From Allosediminivita pacifica (GTDB taxonomy: Bacteria > Pseudomonadota > Alphaproteobacteria > Rhodobacterales > Rhodobacteraceae): a stretch of 64,000 bases of DNA. The stretch lies in contig NZ_QBKN01000006.1 in assembly GCF_003054175.1 (NCBI RefSeq), positions 1-64,000 on the forward strand, written 5' to 3'. Positions 35,112 to 43,725 of this stretch are shown piece by piece. The notes under the pieces were generated by a model, which saw only the letters and a list, made by a program, of their open reading frames with translations, made no database searches and was not told the origin of the DNA. A program made the translations under genes and the position numbers. The first letter of the stretch is position 1; each line of letters opens with the position of its first letter.

Positions 35112-35179
35112 GCATTGATGTGGCGCGGAATGGTCTTCCGTGCATTGCGTCCGGGCCCAGACGACCTACGTTGGACGAC

Positions 35180-35683
35180 ATGACGGACACGACGACACTT
35201 CGAACGGCCACGAGCGACGACATCGACGCGATCGATACGCTGATCCAGCGCAGCTACATGACCCTTCTCAAGGACGACTATCCGCCCTCGGTGCTTGTCA
35301 CCGCGGTGCCGGTGATGGCGCATGCCGAGCCGGAACTGGTCGAGGCGGGACGGTTCTTCCTGGCCGAAAGCGACGGCCGGATCACGACAGCCGGCGGCTG
35401 GTCCGAGGAGCCGCCCGGCGGAATGGCGGCGGTGCCGCATGTGGCCCACGTGCGCCACATCGCGACCGACCCGGCGATGGTGCATCTCGGGGGCGGCCGG
35501 GCCGTGATGACGCGGCTGATGGAAGAGGCGCGCGCCGCGGGCATGCTGCAACTTCAGGGTCTGGCCGCGCAGAGCGCCGTTGGCTTCTACGAGAAGTTCG
35601 GGTTCTCGCCCGAGGCGGAGACGCTGGTGGAACTGGCGGGTGGCATCCGCTTTCCTGCGGTTCTGATGGGCGCCGATCTCTGA
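35180..35683 (+). CDS. GNAT family N-acetyltransferase
   Basis: A 167-aa acetyl-CoA-dependent acetyltransferase of unknown substrate. GNAT motifs are visible: TTLRTATSDDIDAIDTLI at the start, AHVRHIATDPAMVHLGGGRAVMTRLMEEA (acetyl-CoA loop), and SAVGFYEKFGFS near the end. The ATG at 35180 follows TTGGACGAC, a weak ribosome site. A terminator follows at 35711. The open frame continues upstream to 35120 but gains only a nonconserved tail. Confidence 0.85.
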   Translation: MTDTTTLRTATSDDIDAIDTLIQRSYMTLLKDDYPPSVLVTAVPVMAHAEPELVEAGRFFLAESDGRITTAGGWSEEPPGGMAAVPHVAHVRHIATDPAMVHLGGGRAVMTRLMEEARAAGMLQLQGLAAQSAVGFYEKFGFSPEAETLVELAGGIRFPAVLMGADL

Positions 35684-35710
35684 CCGCGGCGCGATCATGC
35701 AAGGCGAGGT

Positions 35711-35737
35711 GGCCGGTCCGGAGGGGCCGGCCTTTTT
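35711..35737 (+). terminator. Rho-independent terminator after the acetyltransferase
   Basis: A nine-bp stem with one G-T pair (GGCCGGTCC with GGGCCGGCC) followed by TTTTT lies 28 bases after the stop. Confidence 0.8.
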
Positions 35738-35800
35738 CGTGTCGGCACGAGGTTCGACCTTGGTCGGGCCTCTGTGCATGACGCTAATTGGCGTGCCATG

Positions 35801-35832
35801 AAAAAAGGGCCGGTCCTTTCGGACCGGTCCTT
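35801..35832 (-). terminator. Rho-independent terminator after the Bax-inhibitor-1 gene
   Basis: On the minus strand a 12-bp stem with one mismatch and a GAAA loop is followed by six T residues. It lies 31 bases after the stop of the YbhL-like gene. Confidence 0.85.
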
Positions 35833-35862
35833 CGTCTTGTCTGTCGACGCCTGCGGCGCAGA

Positions 35863-36645
35863 TTACTCGCGGTTGCCGAGCAGCTGCAGCAGGAACATGA
35901 ACATGTTGATGAAGTCGAGGTAGAGGCTCAGCGCGCCCATGATGGCAGCCTTGCCCAGCCATTCCTTATCGCCGTGCGCGGCCATCTCGAGGTAGGTGCT
36001 CTTGATCTTCTGCGTGTCATAGGCGGTGAGGCCGGCGAAGATCAGGACGCCGAGGATCGAGATCGCGAACTGCATCGCGGCGGACGCGACGAAGATGTTG
36101 ATGATCGAGGCGACGATCAGGCCGATCACGCCCATGATGAGGAAGGAGCCCCAGCCGGAGATGTCCTTCTTGGTCATGTAGCCCCAGAGGGACAGGCCGG
36201 CGAAGGCGATCGAGGTGACCAGGAAGACCTGGATGATCGAGTAGCCGGTGAAGACCAGGAAGATCGAGCTGAGCGACAGGCCCATCACGGTCGCGAAGAC
36301 GTAGAAGACCAGCTGCGCGGTGGCAGCGGACATGCGGTTGATCCCGGCGCTGAACGCAAACACGAAGATCAGCGGCGCGAACATGATCACCCACTTGAGC
36401 GGCGACAGGTAGATCGCCGAACCGAACTGCGTCAGGTAGGTGTTCGCGCTGATCTGCGCAACGGCGCCCGACGGATCGGTCGTTGTGGCAAGACCGGAGA
36501 TGGCCCATGCCGCAAGGAAGGTGATGAACGTGCCCACGGACATGGTGCCGTAGACCTTGTTCATGTGGGCGCGCAAACCCTCGTCAATCTGGGCGGTGCG
36601 TGCGCCGGAGACGCCTGCCGCCCGGATCGTGTTGTAGTCAGCCAT
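35863..36645 (-). CDS. Bax inhibitor-1 / YccA family membrane protein
   Basis: A 260-aa inner-membrane protein with seven predicted helices, of the BI-1/TMBIM family (some members leak Ca2+). Characteristic segments: HMNKVYGTMSVGTFITFLAAW, PLIFVFAFSAGINRMS, the SSIFLVFTGYSIIQVFLVTS segment and the late AGLTAYDTQKIK with the conserved Asp, followed by AIMGALSLYLDFINMFMFLLQLL. GGAGGCTTCA precedes the ATG at 36645. Single-gene unit with its own terminator. Confidence 0.93.
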   Translation of the reverse strand: MADYNTIRAAGVSGARTAQIDEGLRAHMNKVYGTMSVGTFITFLAAWAISGLATTTDPSGAVAQISANTYLTQFGSAIYLSPLKWVIMFAPLIFVFAFSAGINRMSAATAQLVFYVFATVMGLSLSSIFLVFTGYSIIQVFLVTSIAFAGLSLWGYMTKKDISGWGSFLIMGVIGLIVASIINIFVASAAMQFAISILGVLIFAGLTAYDTQKIKSTYLEMAAHGDKEWLGKAAIMGALSLYLDFINMFMFLLQLLGNRE

Positions 36646-36764
36646 TGAAGCCTCCGAGATGAACCCTGATGTCGCCCGCAAAGCGGGCATATTTTGTGTT
36701 CTGGATATTGGCAGAGCGGGCCCGGGTTTCAAGGAAATCCGGCCCCGCCCAAGGAAATGTTATT

Positions 36765-36974
36765 TCAGAGTTTCCAATGATCCGGCGCGTCCCAGGGCGC
36801 CCGGGCGGCTTCGCGACGGGCCTCGGCCTCGGTGACGCCGATGTCCTCGAGCAGGTGGGGGTCGAGCTGGGACAGCGCGGTGCGCTGCCGGTGGAGGCTG
36901 TGCCAGCGGCGCAGGAGCGCGGAGAGGCCGGGCCGGGGGCGGTGCAGCGTGGGTAGGAAGAGGGCACGGATCAT
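36765..36974 (-). CDS. Small DUF1127 (YjiS-like) protein
   Basis: A 69-aa basic protein. The C-terminal half LSQLDPHLLEDIGVTEAEARREAARAPW is the DUF1127 motif common in alphaproteobacteria, often abundant and linked to small-RNA-regulated or phosphate/carbon metabolism genes. AAGGAC lies just upstream of ATG 36974; a GTG at 36989 is an alternative start. It is divergent from a LysR regulator across 125 bases, so that regulator may control it. Confidence 0.85.
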   Translation of the reverse strand: MIRALFLPTLHRPRPGLSALLRRWHSLHRQRTALSQLDPHLLEDIGVTEAEARREAARAPWDAPDHWKL

Positions 36975-37099
36975 GATGAGGTCCTTCACAGAAATTGATG
37001 GTTGATGCTTCCAGTTCGTTATTCCTTGATGAATGTGGCGGGTCGTGCTTGATTAGGGAAACGAATGTTCTTGACGCACTCCATCACGAGGATTGAACG

Positions 37100-37978
37100 A
37101 TGCGGAACCTCGACATTGCCACACTGCGCTCCTTCATGGCCGTGGCCGACGCGGGCGGCGTCACGCGCGCCGCGGGCTTCCTGAACCTCACGCAGTCGGC
37201 GGTCTCGATGCAGATCAAGCGGCTTGAGGAAATGCTGGGCCTGTCGCTGCTGGACCGTTCGCGGCGCGGGATCACCGTGACGCCCGAGGGCGAGCAGCTT
37301 CTGAAGTACGCGCGACGCATGATCGAGCTGAATGACGAGGCCTATGCCCGGCTCACGCAGGTGGACTGGGAAGGCGAGGTGGTGCTGGGCGTGCCGCACG
37401 ACATCGTCTATCCGGTGATCCCGCGTGTCATGAAGCGCATGCGCTGCGAGTTTCCGCGCGTGCGGCTGCAACTGCTGAGCTCCTATACCTCGGGGCTGAA
37501 GGAGAAATTCGCGAGGGGCGAGGTGGACGTGATCCTGACGACGGAAACGGCGCCGGACCCGGAGGCCGAGGCGCTGCTGGAGATGCCGCTGCGCTGGTAC
37601 GGGGCGCAGGGCGGCACGGCCTGGAAGTCGCGGCCGCTGCGCATCGCCTTTTCCCGGCATTGCGGGTTCCGGGCGGTGGCGGCGGGGCTGATGGACGCCG
37701 GGGGCATGGACTGGGAGCTTGCGGTGGATTCGGAGAGCGACCGGACGATCGAGGTGTCGGTTTCGGCCGACCTGGCGGTCACGCCGATGCTCGAGGGTCA
37801 TGCGCCCGCGCATTTCGAGATGATCCCGCCCGGCACGCTGCCCGACCTCGGGTTGCAGAAGATCGCGCTTTATTCCGGATCGGCCCGGCCGCAGATCGTC
37901 GAGCCGCTGGTCGAGTTCCTGCGGTCCGAGTTTTGCTGCCTGGGCGGGGCTCAGGTGCGGGAGATCGCGGCGGAGTAA
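37100..37978 (+). CDS. LysR family transcriptional regulator
   Basis: A 292-aa regulator. Residues 5-63 form the winged HTH (TLRSFMAVADAGGVTRAAG, then TQSAVSMQIKRLEEML), followed by an effector-binding domain (VVLGVPHDIVYPVIPRVMKRM). The gene is divergent from the DUF1127 gene; no metabolic gene adjoins in the same operon. The target cannot be assigned. Confidence 0.87.
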   Translation: MRNLDIATLRSFMAVADAGGVTRAAGFLNLTQSAVSMQIKRLEEMLGLSLLDRSRRGITVTPEGEQLLKYARRMIELNDEAYARLTQVDWEGEVVLGVPHDIVYPVIPRVMKRMRCEFPRVRLQLLSSYTSGLKEKFARGEVDVILTTETAPDPEAEALLEMPLRWYGAQGGTAWKSRPLRIAFSRHCGFRAVAAGLMDAGGMDWELAVDSESDRTIEVSVSADLAVTPMLEGHAPAHFEMIPPGTLPDLGLQKIALYSGSARPQIVEPLVEFLRSEFCCLGGAQVREIAAE

Positions 37979-37981
37979 AGC

Positions 37982-38947
37982 TCAGGCCGGCAGGGTGATG
38001 ACGATCTTGCCGGTGGACCTGCGGGTGCGAAGCAGTTCGAGCCCCTCCTCGGCGCGGTCGAGCGGCAGGACGTGGCTGATCTGCGGCTTCAGGCGGCCCT
38101 CGGCGTGCCAGTCCATGAGCGTGGCGAGAGACCCGGTCAGGATGTCGGGGCGGAACTGCAGGAACCCGCCCCAGTAGAGGCCGAGCACCGAGAGATTCTT
38201 GACCATGAGGTGGTTGGCCCGGATCTGCGGGATGTCGCCGCTGGCAAAGCCGATGGTGATCAGGCGACCCTCGGGGTTGCAGGCGCGGAAGGCGGCCTCG
38301 AACTGGGCTCCGCCGACCGGATCGTAGACCACATCGGCGCCGCCGAGCGACTTGACCTCTGTGCGCAGATCGGCGGTTTCCGCGTCGAGCAGGTGGTCGG
38401 CACCGGCGCGTCGGGCGGCCTCGAGCTTGTCGGCGCCGCCGGCGCAGGCGATGACCCGGGCGCCCATCAGCTTGCCGATTTCGACCGCAGTGAGCCCGAC
38501 GCCGCCCGCCGCGCCGAGCACCAGAAGCGTTTCGCCCGGCTGCAGGCGCGCGCGGTGGTCGAGCGCGAGATGGCTGGTGCCGTAGGCGATCTGGAAGCCC
38601 GCGGCAGTCACGTCGTCCATGGTGTCGGGGATCCCCACCGCTCGGCTGGCGTCGAAACACCCGTATTCCGCCAGCCCGTCGCGCCCGCCGAAGACGGCGA
38701 CGCGGTCGCCGACGGCAAACCCGGTCACCTCCGGCCCGAGCGCATCCACCGTGCCGGCCACTTCCATGCCGGGGATGAAGGGGGGCTCGGGGGTGTCCTG
38801 GTAGGTCCCGCGGATCATGAGGAGATCGGCAAAGTTCAGCCCGCAGGCGACGATCCGCAGGCGAATCTGTCCGGAACCGGGGGAGGGGGCCGGGTGTTCC
38901 GTCAAGGTTGGAGAGAGGCCATGGTCATGCAAAACGAACGCTCTCAT
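37982..38947 (-). CDS. NADPH:quinone reductase-like zinc-independent oxidoreductase
   Basis: A 321-aa medium-chain dehydrogenase. The GroES-like N-terminal domain includes GLNFADLLMIRGTYQ and PFIPGMEVAGTV. The Rossmann motif is LGAAGGVGLTAVEIGKLMGARV. It has no structural or catalytic zinc cysteines, so it belongs with the Qor-type quinone reductases. GAGAGAGC precedes the ATG. Its end is three bases from the end of the LysR gene, convergently. Confidence 0.87.
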   Translation of the reverse strand: MRAFVLHDHGLSPTLTEHPAPSPGSGQIRLRIVACGLNFADLLMIRGTYQDTPEPPFIPGMEVAGTVDALGPEVTGFAVGDRVAVFGGRDGLAEYGCFDASRAVGIPDTMDDVTAAGFQIAYGTSHLALDHRARLQPGETLLVLGAAGGVGLTAVEIGKLMGARVIACAGGADKLEAARRAGADHLLDAETADLRTEVKSLGGADVVYDPVGGAQFEAAFRACNPEGRLITIGFASGDIPQIRANHLMVKNLSVLGLYWGGFLQFRPDILTGSLATLMDWHAEGRLKPQISHVLPLDRAEEGLELLRTRRSTGKIVITLPA

Positions 38948-39058
38948 ATGCTCTCTCCTTCTTCGTCGCTGGCAGGAAGGCGCGTCCGGACGATCAAACG
39001 TCGCAAAAGTGACGTAAGGTCGCGTTCCGTCAACCTGCTGTTAAGTCCCATAAATCTA

Positions 39059-39114
39059 CAACCTTTTCGGGAGCCTCGTTAACTAAGCTCATCGAATGGT
39101 ATTCGAAAAGGTTG
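39059..39114. promoter_or_regulatory. Perfect 11-bp inverted repeat upstream of the XRE regulator
   Basis: CAACCTTTTCG at 39059-39069 and CGAAAAGGTTG at 39104-39114 are exact reverse complements separated by 34 bases. They lie 125 bases before the XRE gene, in an AT-rich gap. The two half-sites fit dimer binding with looping or a large stem-loop. Confidence 0.45.
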
Positions 39115-39238
39115 ATTTCTTCAGCAGAGGCGAGGTAATGAGTTCCAGCTTCTGTATGACGCCGAAACATGTGGGGATGTGTATGTCGTCGTTGACGCAG
39201 GGCGTGTGGGAATTGTTCGCAAAGTGGATAGAAAAGAC

Positions 39239-39622
39239 ATGGCGCATCCGGTTGACGTACATGTGGGCAAAAGAATCCGGCATCGCCGGTGGCTCGTGGG
39301 TATGACCCAACAACAACTGGCCGAGAAGGTCGGTATCAAGTTTCAACAGATCCAGAAGTACGAGACGGGTGCTAACCGCGTCAGTGCTTCCCGGCTCTGG
39401 GACATCGCCGACGCGCTCGACGTGCCGGTGAGCTTCTTCTTCGAAGGTCTGGACGCGGCTGAGCAGCATCAGGATGTTGCCGAGAGCAAGTCGGACAAGG
39501 TTCCGGCAGACATTCTCGGCGACAAGGAAGCGCTCGACCTCGTGCGGTCCTACTACGCGATCCCCGAAAACCAGCGCCGTCGCCTGTTCGAACTGGCGCG
39601 GGTCCTGTCGGACGTCGCTTGA
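39239..39622 (+). CDS. Small XRE family transcriptional regulator
   Basis: A 127-aa DNA-binding protein. Residues 8-63 are a lambda-repressor-type HTH: GKRIRHRRWLVGMTQQQLAEKVGIK, FQQIQKYETGANRVSASRLWDIADAL. The start MAHPVDVHVGKRIRHRRW is what I recall for relatives in Rhodobacterales. ATG 39239 is used for that reason although its ribosome site is weak; another in-frame ATG at 39179 would add 20 residues without family support. The C-terminal half contains a short helix. Target genes are unknown. Confidence 0.9.
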   Translation: MAHPVDVHVGKRIRHRRWLVGMTQQQLAEKVGIKFQQIQKYETGANRVSASRLWDIADALDVPVSFFFEGLDAAEQHQDVAESKSDKVPADILGDKEALDLVRSYYAIPENQRRRLFELARVLSDVA

Positions 39623-39671
39623 GCCTTTGCCGTCGCTGCGTTAGCGCAAGAGGCGCAGCGCAGGAGACGGC

Positions 39672-40475
39672 ATGGACATTTCGCAGAAAGAACGGGCAGA
39701 GCTGCTCGGAACCGCGGCCGCATTGGCGGACGCGGCCGGTGTGGCTATTCTGCCTTATTTTCGTTCCGGGGGCCTGACCGCGGCCAACAAGGCCGGGCAG
39801 GGCTTCGACCCGGTGACGGAGGCGGATCGCGCGGCCGAACGGGCCATGCGCGAGATCCTGGCCGAGCGTCGCCCCGACGATGCCATCCTGGGCGAGGAGT
39901 ACGGCCGGGAAGAGGGCACCAGCGGGTTGACCTGGGTTCTCGACCCCATCGACGGGACGCGCGGGTTCCTCTCCGGCACGCCCACCTGGGGCGTGCTGAT
40001 CGCCGTGGGCGGGACCGAAGGGCCCGTCCTCGGCGTGATCGACCAGCCCTATACGCGCGAGCGGTTCACCGGCGGCCTTGGTGTCGCCGAGTGGACCGGG
40101 CCGCACGGGGGCGGGACGCTTGCAACGCGCGGCACCACGACGCTCGACGACGCGATCCTTTTCACCACCTTTCCCGAGGTCGGCAGTGCCGAGGAGCGCG
40201 CGGCCTTCGACCGGGTCGCGGCCGAGGTCAAGCTGACGCGCTACGGCATGGATTGCTACGCCTATGCGCTGCTTGCTGCCGGGCAGATCGACATCGTGGT
40301 CGAGGCCGGGCTGCACCCCTACGATATCCAGGGGCCGCAGGCAGTGATCGAGGCCGCGGGCGGGATCGTCACGGACTGGACCGGCGGGCCGGCACACATG
40401 GGCGGGCGCGTCGTCGCGGCGGCCAACGCCGACCTGCACGCCCGCGCGCTTGCCCAGCTGCAGGACGCTCAGTAG
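39672..40475 (+). CDS. hisN: Histidinol-phosphatase (inositol monophosphatase family)
   Basis: A 267-aa Mg2+-dependent phosphatase. Family motifs: PVTEADRAAER, GEEYG at 74-78 (metal ligands), DPIDGTRGFLSG at 91-102, and the late YDIQGPQAVIEAAGG. In alphaproteobacteria this subgroup performs the histidinol-phosphate dephosphorylation in histidine synthesis. No other his genes adjoin, so an inositol-phosphate or 3'-phosphoadenosine role is possible. GGAGACGGC precedes the ATG. Confidence 0.87.
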   Translation: MDISQKERAELLGTAAALADAAGVAILPYFRSGGLTAANKAGQGFDPVTEADRAAERAMREILAERRPDDAILGEEYGREEGTSGLTWVLDPIDGTRGFLSGTPTWGVLIAVGGTEGPVLGVIDQPYTRERFTGGLGVAEWTGPHGGGTLATRGTTTLDDAILFTTFPEVGSAEERAAFDRVAAEVKLTRYGMDCYAYALLAAGQIDIVVEAGLHPYDIQGPQAVIEAAGGIVTDWTGGPAHMGGRVVAAANADLHARALAQLQDAQ

Positions 40476-40546
40476 CCGCCGCTGCCTTTTTTCGTTTCAG
40501 TTAAGACGGGCTCTGCTAGTCCTGTGGGATCAGAGCGAAGGGAACC

Positions 40547-41905
40547 ATGACCGAAATTCTGATCCGCAACGCCTACAGCATCGTCACGATGAACGAGATC
40601 GGCGAGGAACTTGGCGAGACCGATATCCTTGTCCGCGACGGTGTCATCGAAGAGGTCGGGCCGGGGCTGCGGACCGCCGGCGAGGTGATCGACGCCTCGG
40701 GCTGCGTGGTGACGCCGGGGCTGGTCAACACGCATCACCACCTGTTCCAGACCCTCACCCGGGCGGTGCCGGGGGCGCAGGATGCGCTTCTGTTCGGCTG
40801 GCTGCGGCGGCTCTACCCGATCTGGGGCGAATACGGGCCGGAGGAGATGTACATCTCGGCCCTGACGGGGCTGGCGGAGTTGGCGCTGTCGGGCTGTTCG
40901 CTGAGTTCCGACCACCTCTATGTCTACCCAAACGGGGCGCGGTTGGACGATACCATCGCGGCGGCGCTGGACCTCGGGATGCGGTTCCACCCGACGCGCG
41001 GCGCCATGAGCATCGGTGAGAGCGATGGGGGCCTGCCGCCGGATGCGCTGGTCGAGGACGAGGACCTGATTCTCGACGACTGCATCCGGGTCATCGACGC
41101 CTTTCACGACCCCTCGGAAGGGGCCATGATCCGCGTGGGCGTGGCGCCCTGTTCACCGTTTTCGGTGAGCCGGGAGCTGATGCGCGATTCCGCGCTGCTG
41201 GCGCGCGAGAAGGGGGTGATGCTGCACACCCACCTGGCCGAGAACGCGGAGGACGTGGCCTACTCGCTGGAGAAATTCGGCTGCCGCCCGGGGGAATACG
41301 CCGAGGATCTGGGCTGGACAGGACCCGATGTCTGGCACGCGCATTGCGTGAAGCTTGACGAGAGCGAGATCGGGCTCTTTGCCTCGACCCGCACCGGCGT
41401 TGCGCATTGTCCCTGTTCGAACTGCCGGCTCGGCAGCGGCATCGCGCCGGTGCGGGCGATGCGGGACGCGGGCGTCAACGTGGGGCTGGGCGTCGACGGG
41501 TCGGCCAGCAACGACGGCAGCAATCTGATCGAGGAGGCGCGGCAGGCCATGCTGATGCAGCGGGTCGCGAATGGCGCCGATGCCATGAGTGCGCGCGAGG
41601 CGCTGTGGATCGCGACGCGGGGCGGGGCCGAGGTGCTGGGGCGCGACGATCTGGGCCGGATCGACGTGGGCCAGCGCGCCGACATCGCGCTCTGGGACGT
41701 GAACGGGCTCGAGAGCGCCGGAAGCTGGGACCCGGCGGCCCTACCACTGGCGGGCCCGCGCCGGGTGCGTCATCTGCTGGTCGAGGGGCGGCAGGTGGTC
41801 CGTGACGGCAGCCTTGTCACCGTGGATCTGGGGCGCCTTGTTCAGGAGCAGGGGCGGATCGTGTCGCGGCTGCTCGAGAACGCGCCAAGGCGGCGGGCGC
41901 GATGA
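40547..41905 (+). CDS. 8-oxoguanine deaminase-type amidohydrolase
   Basis: A 452-aa metal-dependent aminohydrolase that probably deaminates 8-oxoguanine or a related purine. It has the HHH metal site (VNTHHHLFQTLTR), the LHTHLAEN motif with His and Glu, HAHCVKLDESE, AHCPCSNCRLGSG and the GVDGSASNDGSN metal Asp. This arrangement is that of the hydroxyatrazine/8-oxoguanine branch of the family. It is followed by a CAP protein with ATGA overlap; a guanine deaminase is encoded on the other strand further on. Confidence 0.85.
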   Translation: MTEILIRNAYSIVTMNEIGEELGETDILVRDGVIEEVGPGLRTAGEVIDASGCVVTPGLVNTHHHLFQTLTRAVPGAQDALLFGWLRRLYPIWGEYGPEEMYISALTGLAELALSGCSLSSDHLYVYPNGARLDDTIAAALDLGMRFHPTRGAMSIGESDGGLPPDALVEDEDLILDDCIRVIDAFHDPSEGAMIRVGVAPCSPFSVSRELMRDSALLAREKGVMLHTHLAENAEDVAYSLEKFGCRPGEYAEDLGWTGPDVWHAHCVKLDESEIGLFASTRTGVAHCPCSNCRLGSGIAPVRAMRDAGVNVGLGVDGSASNDGSNLIEEARQAMLMQRVANGADAMSAREALWIATRGGAEVLGRDDLGRIDVGQRADIALWDVNGLESAGSWDPAALPLAGPRRVRHLLVEGRQVVRDGSLVTVDLGRLVQEQGRIVSRLLENAPRRRAR

Positions 41906-42309
41906 GGGGGCTGGTTCTGGCGCTGTGCCTCGTGGCCGCCCCGGCGGCGGCCTGGGAGCCGTTGAACACCTACCGCGAAGGGCAGGGTCTGGCGCCGCTC
42001 GAACGCGCGCCTGCGCTCGAGGAGATGGCCGCGCGCCACGCCAGTGACATGGCGGAGAAGGGCTATTTCGACCATGTCTCACCCGACGGGCGCGGGCTGA
42101 CCGAAAGAGCGCGGGCCGTGGGCTACCGCTACTGCAATCTGGCCGAGAACATCGCGCTGGGTCAGCGCAGCCCCGGCGAGGTCTTTGCCTCCTGGCGCAA
42201 CTCGACCCCGCACCGTGAGAACATGCGGCTCGCCGAGGTGACCGAATACGGGCTGGCCCGTGCGCAGGGCGATTACTGGGTGCTGGTGCTGGGGCGTCCG
42301 GGCTGCTGA
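41902..42309 (+). CDS. CAP-domain (SCP/PR1-like) secreted protein
   Basis: A 135-aa protein of which 1-17 are a signal peptide (LALCLVAAPAAAW). The rest is a single CAP domain: LNTYREGQGLAPLERAPALEEMAARHASDMAEKGYFDHVSPDG, LAENIALGQRSPGEVFASWRNSTPHRENM with the conserved His and Glu. Function of bacterial CAP proteins is mostly unknown. The start overlaps the previous stop (ATGA), and the gene ends inside the opposing guanine deaminase by 37 bases. Confidence 0.87.
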   Translation: MRGLVLALCLVAAPAAAWEPLNTYREGQGLAPLERAPALEEMAARHASDMAEKGYFDHVSPDGRGLTERARAVGYRYCNLAENIALGQRSPGEVFASWRNSTPHRENMRLAEVTEYGLARAQGDYWVLVLGRPGC

Positions 42310-43589
42310 ACCGCGTGGCCGGCCAAGTAGGTGGCCGCGATGGCGCGGTCGTCGCCCATCATGATGGTCGGAAAGATCGCCTCCCAGATGTCGCTGGCGC
42401 GCTCCGCCCGCTGCGCGATGGCGGGGGTGGAGGCGAGGTCAAGCACGATGAAATCCGCCTCGCGCCCGGGCTCCAGGTTGCCGATCCGGTCATTCATTCG
42501 CATGGCGCGGGCCGATCCTTCGGTGGCGAGCCACAGTAGCTCTGACGGGTGCAGCGCGCGGCCACGTAGCTGCCCGATCTCGTAAGCCGCGGCCATGCTG
42601 CGCAGCATGGAAAACGACGACCCGCCGCCGGTGTCGGTGGCAAGGCCCACGGTGTTTCCCTCGGCCAGCAGCCCCGGCATGTCGAAAAGCCCCGAGCCGA
42701 TGAAGGTGTTCGAGGTGGGACAGTGGACCAGCGCGGCGCCGGTTTCGCGCAGGCGGTCGCGTTCGCGCGGTTCCAGGTGGATCGCGTGGCCGTAAAGCCC
42801 GTTCCTGCCGAGAAGCCCGTGGGCCTGGTAGGTGTCGAGGTAATCGCGCGCCTGCGGGTAGAGCGATTTCACCCAGTCGATCTCGTCCGTCTGCTCGCTG
42901 AGGTGGGTCTGCATCAGGCAGTCGGGGTTCTCGGCCCAGAGCGCACCGAGCGCGCTCAGCTGTTCCGGCGTCGAGGTGGGCGAGAAGCGCGGCGTGATGA
43001 CGTAGCGGGCCCGCCCGCGCCGGTGCCAGCGCTGCAGCAGGTCGCGGCTTTGGTCGTAGGCGGCCTGCGCGGTGTCGCGCAGCCCCTCGGGGGCGGTGTC
43101 GCGGTCCATGCAGGTCCTGCCGCCCGCCACGCGCATGCCGCGCAGCTCGGCGGCCTCGAAGAAGGTCTCCACCGAGGCGGGGTGGATCGTGCAAAACGAA
43201 CAGACCGTGGTGGTGCCATTGGACAGCAGCAGGTCGAGATAGCGGCCTGCCACGTCGGCGGCATAGGCTGGATCGTCGAAGCGCATTTCCTCGGGGAAGG
43301 TATAGGCGTTCAGCCAGTCGATCAGCCGCTTGCCCCAGCTCGCGATGATGCCGGTCTGCGGGTAATGCGCGTGGGCATCGACGAAGCCCGCCATCAGCAG
43401 CCCGTCGCCGTGATCCGTTACCGGCGCATCCGGGTGCGCGGCGCGCAGATCGTCGGCGGCCCCCGTGGCGGCGATCCTGCCGTCCTCGACCAGCACCGCG
43501 CCGCGGCGCTCATGGCGTGCGGCGCCCGGCCCCTCGTGGCAGGGATCCCCCGTGAAGGTCAGGGTCTGGCCCAGATGCAGCCCGTTCAT
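42273..43589 (-). CDS. guaD: Guanine deaminase
   Basis: Converts guanine to xanthine; a 438-aa zinc amidohydrolase. Family segments are GFVDAHAHYPQTGIIASWG, WLNAYTFPEEMRF, CSFCTIHPASVE, FSPTSTPEQLSALG, MQTHLSEQTDEIDWV, GHAIHLEPRERDRL, and GLATDTGGGSSFSML. All metal-binding His and Asp are present. GAGGAGCGGCG precedes the ATG at 43589. It is convergent with the CAP gene, overlapping by 37 bases. Confidence 0.92.
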   Translation of the reverse strand: MNGLHLGQTLTFTGDPCHEGPGAARHERRGAVLVEDGRIAATGAADDLRAAHPDAPVTDHGDGLLMAGFVDAHAHYPQTGIIASWGKRLIDWLNAYTFPEEMRFDDPAYAADVAGRYLDLLLSNGTTTVCSFCTIHPASVETFFEAAELRGMRVAGGRTCMDRDTAPEGLRDTAQAAYDQSRDLLQRWHRRGRARYVITPRFSPTSTPEQLSALGALWAENPDCLMQTHLSEQTDEIDWVKSLYPQARDYLDTYQAHGLLGRNGLYGHAIHLEPRERDRLRETGAALVHCPTSNTFIGSGLFDMPGLLAEGNTVGLATDTGGGSSFSMLRSMAAAYEIGQLRGRALHPSELLWLATEGSARAMRMNDRIGNLEPGREADFIVLDLASTPAIAQRAERASDIWEAIFPTIMMGDDRAIAATYLAGHAVQQPGRPSTSTQ

Positions 43590-43725
43590 CGCCGCTCCTC
43601 GTTCTAGAACCGCGCCAGAGTAAGTGCACCGCAGAAAAAGGTAAATCGCGCGCGCGCCCTGTTGCATCTCGCGACGCTGCTCTAGATTGCCGCGGACACA
43701 GACACGCCAGCGACGGAGGCGCCCC

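Noticed and set aside
39096-39305. A 69-codon leader peptide overlapping the XRE gene
   Set aside because: It has some ribosome-site likeness but runs into the conserved regulator in another phase and shows no recognisable motif.
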